Source: Pseudonocardia endophytica
Lineage (GTDB): Bacteria; Actinomycetota; Actinomycetes; Mycobacteriales; Pseudonocardiaceae
Assembly (NCBI RefSeq): GCF_004339565.1
Contig: NZ_SMFZ01000002.1
Location: 1,426,001-1,490,000 of the forward strand
DNA length: 64,000 nt
Reading direction: 5' to 3'
This document shows positions 7,669-16,014 of the stretch, one piece after another (within the stretch, counting starts at the first letter, position 1; each line of letters begins with the position of its first letter). A program made the translations under genes and the position numbers. The notes beneath the pieces are model-generated. The model searched no databases, was not told where the DNA came from, and saw only the letters and a program-made list of their open reading frames with translations.

Positions 7669-9282
7669 TCATTCTCGGCGGAACGCCGGGTACCCGGCCG
7701 CGGCCTCCTCGTCGCACTTCTGCCGGTAGGTCCCGACGCCGCCGATGTAGGACAGCACCCGTCGGGGCTTGCCGGGCACGTTCGAGCCCAGGTACCACGA
7801 CGTCGTGTTCGCGACGAGCGTCGCGTTCGCGACCTCGTCGTGGTGGGAGACCCAGGCGTCCTCGCCCTCGGCCGTCGGTTCCATCGTCGTCTTGCCGTCG
7901 GCCTTGAGGTCCCTGATCGCGTCGGAGATCCACTCGGTCTGCTGCTGCAGGCAGGTGGTCATGTTGCACAGCGCCGCCGACGGGGCGAGCGGGACGGCCG
8001 TGGTCAGCAGATTGGGGTATCCGTGCTTCGCCAGGCCCATCGTCGTGCGGATGTCGCGGCCCCAGTCGTCGGTCAGCGACCGGCCGTTGCGCCCCCGGAT
8101 GTCGATGCGGGTGAGCGCGCCGGTACCCGCGTCGAACCCGGTGGCCAGGATGATCACGTCGAACTCGTGCAGCGTGCCGTCGGCGAGCTCGATGCCCGCC
8201 TCGCGGATCTGCGCGATCGGGTTGTCCCGCACGTTGACCAGATCGACGTTGTCGCGCAGGTAGACCTCCAGGTAGTTCGTCTCCAGCGGCACCCGGTGCG
8301 TGCCGAACCCGTAGTCCGTCGGCACCAGCGTCTCGACCAGGTGCGGGTCGTGGTTCAGGCGCTCGCGCATCTTGTTCCGCACGAACTCCGAGACGTACTC
8401 GCTGATCTCCTCGACGAAGAACATCTCGCCGAAGCTCGCCAGCCACAGCTTGAGCGAGCCGTCCTGGTAGATCTCCTCGAGGATCTCGTCGCGCCGCTCG
8501 GGGCTGGTGCCCTCCCAGGTGTGCTCCCACTCGAACTCCATCCCGCTGAACGTGTGCGGGAGGGTCGCCTTCACCTCGTCGAAGCGGGCCTTGTAGGCCT
8601 CCTGCTCCTGCGGGCCGTAGGACGGGTTCTTCATCGGCAGCACGTACTGCGGTCCGCGCGCGAACACGGTCAGGTGCCCGACATCGGGCGCGATCGTCTG
8701 GATGATCTGGATGCCGGTGGCCCCGACCCCGACGACGGCGACCCGCTTGCCGGCCAGGTCGAGCCCCTCCGCCGGGTAGGACGAGCTGAACACGAGCTCG
8801 CCGGAGAAGTCGTCGGTGCCCTCGATGTTCTTCAGCGGCGCGGACAGCATGCCGGCGCACGACACGAAGAACTGGGTGTCGACGACGTCGCCCCGGTCGG
8901 TGTGGACGGTCCAGCGACCGCGGTCCTCGTCGTAGTGCGCGGCCGTGATCCGGGTGTCGAACCGGATGTCCTTGCGCAGGTCGAGCCGGTCGGTGACGTA
9001 GTGCATCCACCGCTCGATCTCCGGCTGGCCGGGGAAACGCTCGCTCCAGGACCAGTCCTTGTAGAGGCTCTCGTCGAACAGGTACTGGTAGACGTAGCTC
9101 TCGGAGTCGAAGCGGGCACCGGGGTAGCGGTTCCACCACCACGTCCCGCCGACGTCGCTCGCGGCGTCGAACCCCCGCACGGTCAGGCCCTGCTCGCGCA
9201 GCTGGTGCAGCTGGTACAGCCCGGCGACCCCGGCACCCAGCACCACCGCGTCCACGGTCTCCGTGGCCGTCGCGTTCGTCAT
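7669..9282 (-). CDS. Baeyer-Villiger-type flavin monooxygenase
   Basis: A 537-residue FAD- and NADPH-dependent monooxygenase expected to convert ketones to esters. Seen: FAD Rossmann motif LGAGVAGLYQ near residue 14, the BVMO motif GGTWWWNRYPGARFD near 43-57, a second Rossmann VVGVGATG near 185, and the catalytic-arginine segment THRVPLETNY near 330. The usual fingerprint F-x-G-x-x-x-H-x-x-x-W-P appears here as FSGELVFSSSYP, so His and Trp are Phe and Tyr. ATG at 9282 has GAGGTGG upstream. It follows the Fis-type activator gene in the same direction, with a 21-bp palindrome in the 82-bp gap, and lies opposite a hydrolase and a secondary alcohol dehydrogenase, suggesting a ketone pathway. Confidence 0.88.
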   Translation of the reverse strand: MTNATATETVDAVVLGAGVAGLYQLHQLREQGLTVRGFDAASDVGGTWWWNRYPGARFDSESYVYQYLFDESLYKDWSWSERFPGQPEIERWMHYVTDRLDLRKDIRFDTRITAAHYDEDRGRWTVHTDRGDVVDTQFFVSCAGMLSAPLKNIEGTDDFSGELVFSSSYPAEGLDLAGKRVAVVGVGATGIQIIQTIAPDVGHLTVFARGPQYVLPMKNPSYGPQEQEAYKARFDEVKATLPHTFSGMEFEWEHTWEGTSPERRDEILEEIYQDGSLKLWLASFGEMFFVEEISEYVSEFVRNKMRERLNHDPHLVETLVPTDYGFGTHRVPLETNYLEVYLRDNVDLVNVRDNPIAQIREAGIELADGTLHEFDVIILATGFDAGTGALTRIDIRGRNGRSLTDDWGRDIRTTMGLAKHGYPNLLTTAVPLAPSAALCNMTTCLQQQTEWISDAIRDLKADGKTTMEPTAEGEDAWVSHHDEVANATLVANTTSWYLGSNVPGKPRRVLSYIGGVGTYRQKCDEEAAAGYPAFRRE

Positions 9283-9340
9283 CGTGTCCACCTCGTCTCC
9301 CTCGCGGTCCGGCCATCGTGCGACCGGGTGCGGGCGACGG

Positions 9341-9361
9341 CGTGTCCCAACTCGGGACACG
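9341..9361. promoter_or_regulatory. Palindromic operator upstream of the monooxygenase gene
   Basis: CGTGTCCC, five bases, GGGACACG: a perfect 8-5-8 palindrome 59 bp before the monooxygenase start codon and 3 bp beyond the activator stop. The same 8-5-8 element occurs at 11177-11197 in front of the hydrolase gene, so this is probably the binding site of the activator encoded between them. Confidence 0.7.
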
Positions 9362-9364
9362 GAC

Positions 9365-11122
9365 CTAGCAGTCGATGCCGTACTGCCGGATCTTGCGATA
9401 GAGCGTGGACCGGGCCAGCCCGAGCGCGGCGGCGGCCGCCTTGCGGTTCCCGCCCGCCTCCCGGATGGCCGCGACGATGGCGTCGCGTTCCACCTCGTCC
9501 ACCGGGCGCAGCGTGCTGCGCGGCGTGCTCTGGCACGACGCCGGCAGGTCGGCCGCCTCGATCACGCCGACCGGGCGGCGGCGCAGCGCGTCCGCGAGCG
9601 CGTCCCGCAGCTGGGCCACGTTGCCCGGCCAGCGGTGCCGGGTCAGCAGGCGTTCGGCGTCCCGGCTCAGCCGGACGTCGCGGTGGGCGGTCAGGTCCCC
9701 GAGCAGCGACGCCGCCAACGCGGCCACGTCGCCGCCGCGGTGACGCAGCGCGGGGACGGCGGCGGACACACGGAACAGGCCGAGCAGCGGTTCGGGAACG
9801 GTGCCCGAGCAGGTCGCCGCCACGACCGGTCTCCCCGGCTCCTGTAGCTCCCGGTGCAGCGCGGCGACGGTCTCCGGCGACAGGCGGTCGAGGTCGCACA
9901 GCACCGGCAGCACGGCGCAGCCGGTGGCGTCGCCGCTGTCACCGCGCAGGCGCGTCACGGCCTCGGCCGGACCGGCCTCGATGCGGTCCGCCGGTACCGG
10001 GACGGCGCGGCCGCCGACCTGGGAGAACAGCTCGCACAGCAGACGCCTGCGTCCGCTGCCGGGCTCTCCGAGCACGACGACCGGGCTTCCGTCGCGCAGC
10101 GCGCCCTCCACCGTCTGCGCGGCCGCCAGCCAGGCGGGTGAGCTGCTCGGGGCCAGACCCGTACGGGGCGCCCTGACCTGCGGTGCGGCCGGGCGGGCGT
10201 CGATCTCGTCGAGCACCGAGACGACACAGACGAGCCCGGCAACATCGCCGCCGACCCGCACCGTCGACCCCCGCATCCGCACCCGCGCACCGGACGGGAG
10301 GTCGATCCGGTCGTCGACGGCGGCCCGGCCGTGCATGAGGAAGCGGGCGTGTTCACGCAGCACCTCCTGGTCGGGGCCGTCGAGCAGGGTCTGCATCGCC
10401 GTGTTCGCGGTGACCATTCGCGGGCCGACGGCCAGCACCGCACCGCGGGTGCGGGCGTCGACGCGGCTGTAGGCGTCGAACAGCGCCTGCGGCACCCGGT
10501 CGCGGTCGAGCAGCAGGTTGCGCTCGATCCGGGACGCCGCGGTACGGACGAGCGTGTGCAGCATCGGGTGCGAGTGCTGCGCCTGGCAGCTGATGTCGAG
10601 CACACCCTCGATCCGCCCGGTGAACGGGTCGCGGACCGGTGCGCCCGCGCAGGCGAACGGGTGCAGCAACTCGACGAAGTGCTCCGCGCCGACGATGTGT
10701 ACCGACTCGCCGAACTCCAGCACCGTCCCGACGCCGTTCGTGCCGACGGTGTTCTCGGCGTAGCCGAAGCCCTGGGCGAAGTAGACGTGATCGAGGACGC
10801 GGCCGAACCCGGGGCCGGTGTCCGAGCGTCCGAGGATCCGGGCCCTGTCGTCGGTGAGGGCCACGCAGGCCGGGATCGCGCTGATCTGCTCGGCCAGGTG
10901 CTCGATCTCCGGGCGGGCGCAGCGCACGAGCCGGGAGTCGACGTCGAGCTCGGAGTAGTAGTCGTTCTCCACGACGTCGGGCTGCACGCCCCGCGACACG
11001 CTGCGCCGCCAGGACGCGGCGACGTGGTTGGGGACTCCCCGTTGCTCCGGCAGTGCGCCCTCGGTCAGGAACTCGGCCAGAGCGGTGGTGAGCAGCTCCC
11101 GCTGGTCGCCGTCCGTGCCCAT
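9365..11122 (-). CDS. GAF-Fis family transcriptional activator (AcoR/MimR-like)
   Basis: A 585-residue regulator. The N-terminal half contains a GAF-type sensor region (ENTVGTNGVGTVLEFGESVHIVGAEHF, here in parts near residues 115-145, is typical of AcoR proteins). The central part is a degenerate AAA+ domain with a P-loop-like GEPGSGRRRL and no GAFTGA loop. The C-terminus is a Fis helix-turn-helix, GNRKAAAAALGLARSTLYRK near 560-578. Without GAFTGA it cannot act as a sigma-54 activator, as expected in actinobacteria; relatives regulate propane, acetone and acetoin genes. GGAGG is 6 bases before ATG at 11122. It lies between two copies of its probable binding site and is divergent from the hydrolase-dehydrogenase pair. 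Confidence 0.88.
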   Translation of the reverse strand: MGTDGDQRELLTTALAEFLTEGALPEQRGVPNHVAASWRRSVSRGVQPDVVENDYYSELDVDSRLVRCARPEIEHLAEQISAIPACVALTDDRARILGRSDTGPGFGRVLDHVYFAQGFGYAENTVGTNGVGTVLEFGESVHIVGAEHFVELLHPFACAGAPVRDPFTGRIEGVLDISCQAQHSHPMLHTLVRTAASRIERNLLLDRDRVPQALFDAYSRVDARTRGAVLAVGPRMVTANTAMQTLLDGPDQEVLREHARFLMHGRAAVDDRIDLPSGARVRMRGSTVRVGGDVAGLVCVVSVLDEIDARPAAPQVRAPRTGLAPSSSPAWLAAAQTVEGALRDGSPVVVLGEPGSGRRRLLCELFSQVGGRAVPVPADRIEAGPAEAVTRLRGDSGDATGCAVLPVLCDLDRLSPETVAALHRELQEPGRPVVAATCSGTVPEPLLGLFRVSAAVPALRHRGGDVAALAASLLGDLTAHRDVRLSRDAERLLTRHRWPGNVAQLRDALADALRRRPVGVIEAADLPASCQSTPRSTLRPVDEVERDAIVAAIREAGGNRKAAAAALGLARSTLYRKIRQYGIDC

Positions 11123-11176
11123 CTCGCACCTCCGTGTGCTCCTCGTCACATGGTGACGGCAACGTCAAGGGCGCGG

Positions 11177-11197
11177 CGTGTCCGGGATTGGGACACG
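11177..11197. promoter_or_regulatory. Palindromic operator upstream of the hydrolase-dehydrogenase operon
   Basis: CGTGTCCG, five bases, GGGACACG: the same 8-5-8 geometry as 9341-9361 with one mismatch. It lies 57 bp before the hydrolase start and 55 bp before the divergent activator start, so one site could serve both. Confidence 0.7.
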
Positions 11198-11253
11198 TCC
11201 GGGTCGTCGCGCGGGAACAGAGTCGACGCCGACCCGCGCGAGGAGGCCCTGCA

Positions 11254-12309
11254 GTGATCGAGAACGCGTACTACACACCCGAGTTCCACGGGGACTACGA
11301 GCTGATCGGCATCGGCCGGCTCGACCTGGAGGAGGGCGGGTCCATCCCGGACTGCCACCTCGCCGTCGCCACCTTCGGAACGCTCAACGAGGCACGCGAC
11401 AACGCCATCCTGGTCACCACCTGGTACTCCGGGACGCACCAGATCTTCCGCGACGTCTACATCGGTCCCGACCACGCGCTGAACCCCGACCGGTACTTCA
11501 TCGTGGTGATCAACCAGATCGGCAACGGGCTGTCCACGTCCCCGCACAACGCGTCGGGTGCGAACGCGTCGATCGGGATGTCGAAGTTCCCGCACGTGCG
11601 CATCGGCGACGACGTCGTGGCGCAGGAGCGTCTGCTGCGCGAGCACTTCGGGATCGAGCAGCTGCAGCTCGTCGTCGGCGGGTCGATGGGCGCCCAGCAG
11701 ACCTACGAGTGGATGGTGCGCTTCCCCGAGAAGGTGCGGCGCGCGGCGCCGATCGCGGGCACCGCGCAGAACACTCCGCACGACTTCCTCTACACGAAGG
11801 CATTGATGGAGGCCATCACCTCGGATCCGGGATTCAAGGACGGCGAGTACTCGTCCAACGCCGACGTCGAGGCCGGGCTCAAACGCCATGCCGGGATCTG
11901 GGCCGTGATGGGCTTCTCGACGGAGTTCTGGAAGCAGGAGGTCTGGCGGGCGCTGGAGTTCGAGTCCAAGGAGGCCTTCATGGAGGGCTTCCTGGAGCCG
12001 TACTTCACCGCGATGGACCCGAACGACCTGCTGTGCATGGCCTGGAAGTGGCAGCGCGGCGACGTCGCCCGGCACACCGGTGGCGACCTCGCCGCCGCGC
12101 TCGGACGCAACCGGGCCACCGCCCGGGTGATGCCCATCAACGAGGACATGTTCTTCCCGGTCCGCGACCACGAGTCCGAACTGGAGCTGACGCCGAACGC
12201 CCAGCTCCGGATCATCGACGACGTCCTCGGCCACCTCGGGCTGTTCGGCGTCGCCCCGACCTACATCGGCCAGGTGGACCAGCACCTGAACGAACTGCTC
12301 GACTCATAG
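11254..12309 (+). CDS. Alpha/beta hydrolase of the homoserine acetyltransferase (MetX-like) group
   Basis: A 351-residue alpha/beta-fold protein similar in layout to homoserine O-acetyltransferase: TFGTLNEARDNAILVTTWYSG near residue 40-60 in part, oxyanion region NQIGNGLSTSP, and nucleophile elbow GGSMGAQ near 145. The serine nucleophile fits either acyl transfer or ester hydrolysis. The context argues against methionine synthesis and for ester hydrolysis: it is the first gene after the activator's operator and is followed 11 bp later by a secondary alcohol dehydrogenase, with a Baeyer-Villiger monooxygenase divergent. It could hydrolyse the ester made by the monooxygenase. GTG at 11254 has AGGAGG with 7 bases spacing. 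Confidence 0.85.
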   Translation: MIENAYYTPEFHGDYELIGIGRLDLEEGGSIPDCHLAVATFGTLNEARDNAILVTTWYSGTHQIFRDVYIGPDHALNPDRYFIVVINQIGNGLSTSPHNASGANASIGMSKFPHVRIGDDVVAQERLLREHFGIEQLQLVVGGSMGAQQTYEWMVRFPEKVRRAAPIAGTAQNTPHDFLYTKALMEAITSDPGFKDGEYSSNADVEAGLKRHAGIWAVMGFSTEFWKQEVWRALEFESKEAFMEGFLEPYFTAMDPNDLLCMAWKWQRGDVARHTGGDLAAALGRNRATARVMPINEDMFFPVRDHESELELTPNAQLRIIDDVLGHLGLFGVAPTYIGQVDQHLNELLDS

Positions 12310-12320
12310 GGAGACGCACC

Positions 12321-13382
12321 GTGCCGGACACCATGAAGTGCCTCGCGTTCGTCGACGCGGGGACGGTTCAGCTGATCGACCGGGAGATCCCGAAAGCCGG
12401 CCCCGGCGAGGCCGTCGTGCGTTCGACGGCGTCGCTGATCTGCACGTCCGACGTGCACACGGTGGCCGGCGTGCTGCCGGTGCCCTACGGGCGGCTGCTC
12501 GGACACGAGAGCGTCGGCGTCGTGCACGAGGTCGGCGAGGGCGTCACGCGGGCGAAGGTCGGCGACCGGGTCGCGGTGAACGCCGTGACACCGGACGGGA
12601 CGTGCGACAACTGCCAGCGCGGGCTGTCGTCGCAGTGCGGCGGGCCGCTCGGCGGCTACCGCTTCACCGTGCAGAAGGACGGCAACCTCGCCGAGTACTT
12701 CCACGTCAACGACGCCGACTACAACCTCGCCCCGATCCCGGAGGGCCTGGCCGACGAGGTCGCCGTCTACGCCTGCGACATGCTCTCGACCGGGTTCGCG
12801 GGCGCGCAGAACGCGCACATCCCGCTGGGCGGCACCGTCGCCGTGTTCGCGCAGGGCGCCGTCGGGCTGTCCGCGACGATCGGCGCGAAGCTCCTCGGCG
12901 CCGGGCTGATCATCACGGTGGAGGGCATCCCGAACCGTGCGGCGCTGTCCAAGCAGTTCGGCGCCGACATCGTGATCGATCCGGCGGACGGCAACGTCGC
13001 CGAGCAGATCGTCGACATCACCCACGGCGGCGTGGACTCGGCCGTCGAGGCGCTCGGTTCGCAGGCCACGTGGGAGGGCTGCCTGTACGCGACGAAGGAG
13101 GGCGGCACGATCTCCAACGTCGGCTACCACGGCGAGGGTGGGCCGACGCTCACCATCCCGTTGGACGCGTTCGGGCTGGGCATGGCCGGCAAGCGGATCA
13201 CCACGGACCTGTGTCCCGGCGGCAGGGACCGGATGGAACGGATCATGCGGCTGCTCGCGACCGGCAAGGTCGACCCGACGCCGATGACCACGCACCGTGT
13301 CGGCATCGGCGACGCGGAGGCCGCGTTCGAGATGATGCGGACCAAGTCCGACAACGTGGTCAAGCCACTGATCACGTTCTGA
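12321..13382 (+). CDS. Zinc-dependent secondary alcohol dehydrogenase (TbADH type)
   Basis: A 353-residue medium-chain dehydrogenase close in motif pattern to Thermoanaerobacter-type secondary alcohol dehydrogenases, which interconvert 2-propanol and acetone-like ketones. Zinc ligands are visible in CTSDVH and GHES, and in the conserved CDMLSTGFAGA segment; KDGNLAEYFHVNDADYNLAPIP, split here, KDGNLAEYFHVND and YNLAPIP, is a hallmark of the group. The structural-zinc lobe is reduced to CDNCQRGLSSQC. After the second Rossmann strand it reads TVEGIPNR, where the NADP-dependent enzyme has G-S-R, so an acidic residue suggests NAD preference (inference). GGGAG lies 7 bases before GTG 12321; ATG 12333 is an alternative. 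Second gene of the hydrolase operon. Confidence 0.9.
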   Translation: MPDTMKCLAFVDAGTVQLIDREIPKAGPGEAVVRSTASLICTSDVHTVAGVLPVPYGRLLGHESVGVVHEVGEGVTRAKVGDRVAVNAVTPDGTCDNCQRGLSSQCGGPLGGYRFTVQKDGNLAEYFHVNDADYNLAPIPEGLADEVAVYACDMLSTGFAGAQNAHIPLGGTVAVFAQGAVGLSATIGAKLLGAGLIITVEGIPNRAALSKQFGADIVIDPADGNVAEQIVDITHGGVDSAVEALGSQATWEGCLYATKEGGTISNVGYHGEGGPTLTIPLDAFGLGMAGKRITTDLCPGGRDRMERIMRLLATGKVDPTPMTTHRVGIGDAEAAFEMMRTKSDNVVKPLITF

Positions 13383-13385
13383 CGA

Positions 13386-14210
13386 CTACCGCCGGGGCCC
13401 CTTGCGGGCGGTCACCAGCCAGCACGCGGACCGGAACAGTACGCCGTCCGGTGTCTCGTGCTCGGCCATCACCGTCCGGAGGGCGTCCCGGGCCGTCGCG
13501 CGTTCGCCGGGGCCCAGCGCCTCGAGCGCCCAGGAGAAGTGTCCCTCGACGAAGGCGGTCGCGTCGCCGACGTCGTCGCCGTACCACATCGGACGGTCCA
13601 GTCCGGACACGTCGACGTCGACGAAGCCGGTGCTGTCCAGCAGCCGGCGCACGTTCTCCGGATCGCCGAACGACACCGGGCTCGGCCCGTCCGGTCCGGG
13701 CGGGGTCGCCCGCAGTGCGCCCATGAACGCGACCAGCCACTCCTGGCGTTCGAGCGGCTGCCAGACGAGCAGCGCCAGGCGGCCGTCCGGTCGCAGTGCC
13801 CGGGCGAGGTTCGTGAACGCGGCGGCCGGGTCGTCGAAGAACATGACGCCGTGGCGGCTCACGACGACGTCGAACGAGCCGGGCTCGAACGGATGGGTCT
13901 GCGCGTCGGCGCACAGCAGCTCCACGCCGGGGAGGCCTGCGACAGCGGCGCGCTCGCGGGCCACGGCGAGCATGGACCGCGAGACGTCGATGCCGAGGAC
14001 GCCCGCCCCGCGGCCGGCCAGCCCGATGGCGGTGGTCCCGTTCCCGGAGCCGACGTCGAGCACCCGGTCGCCGGGGCCCGCGCCGGTCGCGTCCTCGAGA
14101 TCGGACTGGTAGGCGGCCACGCCGCGGTCGAAGTGCCCGGCGTGCGCGGCCCAGAACCCGCCGCCCGGACCGTCCCAGCTCTGGATCTGCTTCTCGTTGG
14201 CACGGCTCAC
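13386..14210 (-). CDS. SAM-dependent class I methyltransferase
   Basis: A 274-residue methyltransferase. Motif I is VLDVGSGNGTTAIGLA near residue 48; the acidic end of strand 2 is GIDVSRSML; motif II-like LLCADAQTHPFEPGSFDVVV gives the adenine-binding acid; then RHGVMFFDDPAAAFTNLARAL. The N-terminus NEKQIQSWDGPGG and the internal tryptophans resemble the common UbiE/Methyltransf_11 relatives of unknown substrate. GTG at 14210 begins at the conserved start; upstream residues are arginine-rich and look non-coding. It is convergent with the alcohol dehydrogenase 3 bp away and shares no clear operon, so the substrate is unknown. Confidence 0.85.
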   Translation of the reverse strand: MSRANEKQIQSWDGPGGGFWAAHAGHFDRGVAAYQSDLEDATGAGPGDRVLDVGSGNGTTAIGLAGRGAGVLGIDVSRSMLAVARERAAVAGLPGVELLCADAQTHPFEPGSFDVVVSRHGVMFFDDPAAAFTNLARALRPDGRLALLVWQPLERQEWLVAFMGALRATPPGPDGPSPVSFGDPENVRRLLDSTGFVDVDVSGLDRPMWYGDDVGDATAFVEGHFSWALEALGPGERATARDALRTVMAEHETPDGVLFRSACWLVTARKGPRR

Positions 14211-14421
14211 GGCCCGGAGTCTGCACCGTGCCGTCGGGCCCGGCACCCGCGCCGGCCCGAGCGTCCTGAGCAGCGCGCGGCGCGACACCCGGCGCCCGGG
14301 TGCCGCCTCGGACGGCGGGCGGTGGTGCTGCGCCGGACAGCGCTCCTCCCGCCGGACGAGTGGTGGTACGCCGGATGTACGGACGGTCGGTGACCGTCGC
14401 GTCCTCCGATCGAAGTACCGT

Positions 14422-15129
14422 GTGGTGGTGCCGCAGCTACCGACGCCCGTGTACGCGGGCCTGTTGCTGCGGTCCGTACCGGCGCCGGTCCGCCGCGACG
14501 CGCACGTCGCGCTCGGGATGCTGGCACCGTGGGGGCACGTCACCCCGCAGCTGGTCCAGGACACCGGTGGTGGAGTCGCCGACCACGACCTGCACGTCGA
14601 CGGCCGCCTGGTCCAGCTGCCCTACCGGCTCTCGCACCCGTGGCCGTCGTCCGCACGCACGGCGCGGCAGAACCGGCGCGCCCAGACCGTCCTCGCGGCG
14701 TGGATGACCCGCAGCGACCGGGCGGGCACCCGGCAGCGCGCCGTGCGCGAGCTGTTCGCGTCCGACGAGCCGTGGACGGCGCCGTTCGTCGTCGCGCTGT
14801 GCGGGGAGTACGTCTACGAGATCGGGGCCGACGTCCTCGGGTTCGTCTGCGGCGACCTGGTCCGCCGCGACGACCTGCGTGCGGCCTACGCGCGGTTCCT
14901 GCGGGACAACCCGAGCTTCCTGGCCGTCCTGCGCCGCAGGGCGGTCTCGTTCCGCGATCTCGACCACCGCTGGCCGCACCGCGACGAGCCCGGCCGGATC
15001 TACCCGCAGCTGGCCGCGCTGGACGCGCTCGGCATGCTCGCCTACGGCGGGCCGGTGCCCGTGCCGGAGATCGAGGGGCCCGCGCCCCGGCACGCGCTGA
15101 TGTCGACGAACGGTGCCGGGCCCGGCTGA
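14422..15129 (+). CDS. Hypothetical cytoplasmic protein
   Basis: A 235-residue protein I do not recognise. It is predicted to be soluble and largely helical, with arginine- and tryptophan-rich stretches (YRLSHPWPSSARTARQNRR, DLDHRWPHRDEPGRIYPQL) and no signal peptide or metal motif. Three consecutive GTG codons (14422, 14425, 14428) can serve as start; the first is given. Codon third positions are strongly G/C and the frame is open through the whole length, which supports coding. It lies between divergent methyltransferase and convergent MaoC genes and has no operon partner. Confidence 0.65.
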   Translation: MVVPQLPTPVYAGLLLRSVPAPVRRDAHVALGMLAPWGHVTPQLVQDTGGGVADHDLHVDGRLVQLPYRLSHPWPSSARTARQNRRAQTVLAAWMTRSDRAGTRQRAVRELFASDEPWTAPFVVALCGEYVYEIGADVLGFVCGDLVRRDDLRAAYARFLRDNPSFLAVLRRRAVSFRDLDHRWPHRDEPGRIYPQLAALDALGMLAYGGPVPVPEIEGPAPRHALMSTNGAGPG

Positions 15130-15132
15130 GCC

Positions 15133-15978
15133 TCAGCGTCCGGACAGGTCCAGACGCCCGCGGTCGAGCACGACGTGCTCCCCGCTCGTCGTGCGGAAGA
15201 ACGCCGTCGGACCCTCGTCCCAGATCCGGACGGTCAGCTCGTCGCCCGGCAGCACCGGGCGGGTGAAGCGCGCGTCCATCGCGGAGAACCGGGTCGTGTC
15301 GCCGCCGCAGACGGTCTCCAGCAGCGCGCGGGCGGTGAAGCCGTACGTGCACATGCCGTGCAGGATCGGCCGGTCGAAGCCGCCGCGGGCGGCGAACGCC
15401 GGGTCCGAGTGCAGCGGGTTCCGGTCACCGGTCAGCCGGTAGAGCAGCGCCTGCTCGGGCCGGGTCCGGTAGGTGATCTCGTGGTCGGGTGCCCGGTCCG
15501 GCACCGGTGACGCCGACGACTCGCCGCGCGAGCCGCCGAACCCGCCCTCACCGCGGATGAACACGGTCTGCGCGGTGGTCGCGAGCTTGGCGCCGGTCTC
15601 GGCGTCGACGGCCTCCGACTCGGTCCGCACGAGCGCGCCGGACCCCTTGTCGAGCACGTCGGTGACCTGCGCGGTCACCCGTGCCCGGCCGGACAGCGGC
15701 AGCGGGCGGTGCACCCGGAACCACTGCTCGGCGTGCACGAGCATCGCCGGGTCGAAGTCGCCGAGCGGGACGCGCGCGCCGCGCGTGATGATGTTCGCGT
15801 AGGTCGGCAGCACCTGCGTCTTCACGTCGGCCGTGTTCTCCGTCGTGAGCGCCAGCTCCGCCGTCGGGTCGGCGCCGCCCGCGCCGACCGCGATCGCGTA
15901 GAGCAGGACATCGTCGCGCTCCCACACGAAGCTCACCGGCTCGCTCCGGGTTCCCGTCAGGTCCGGGGCCAGGGCCAT
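15133..15978 (-). CDS. MaoC-family (R)-enoyl-CoA hydratase (double hot-dog)
   Basis: A 281-residue double hot-dog hydratase resembling mycobacterial HtdY (Rv3389c) in length and motif. The C-terminal half carries the hydratase 2 signature, LYRLTGDRNPLHSDPAFA with the catalytic Asp and His, followed by GFDRPILHGMCTYG, near residues 175-210. The N-terminal half (LPTYANIITRG, HAEQWFRVHRPL) is the second, non-catalytic fold. It would add water to trans-2-enoyl-CoA to give (R)-3-hydroxyacyl-CoA in fatty-acid or steroid side-chain metabolism. ATG at 15978 has GGAGATG upstream. It is read in the same direction as the FMN-binding protein gene, 36 bp away, but is functionally distinct. Confidence 0.88.
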   Translation of the reverse strand: MALAPDLTGTRSEPVSFVWERDDVLLYAIAVGAGGADPTAELALTTENTADVKTQVLPTYANIITRGARVPLGDFDPAMLVHAEQWFRVHRPLPLSGRARVTAQVTDVLDKGSGALVRTESEAVDAETGAKLATTAQTVFIRGEGGFGGSRGESSASPVPDRAPDHEITYRTRPEQALLYRLTGDRNPLHSDPAFAARGGFDRPILHGMCTYGFTARALLETVCGGDTTRFSAMDARFTRPVLPGDELTVRIWDEGPTAFFRTTSGEHVVLDRGRLDLSGR

Positions 15979-16014
15979 CTCGCATCTCCTCATCGCCGCG
16001 CCGCAGCGGCGAAC

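Noticed and set aside
9282..9364. Sigma-54 (-24/-12) promoter before the monooxygenase
   Set aside because: No GG-N10-GC element is convincing, and the activator lacks the GAFTGA loop needed for sigma-54.
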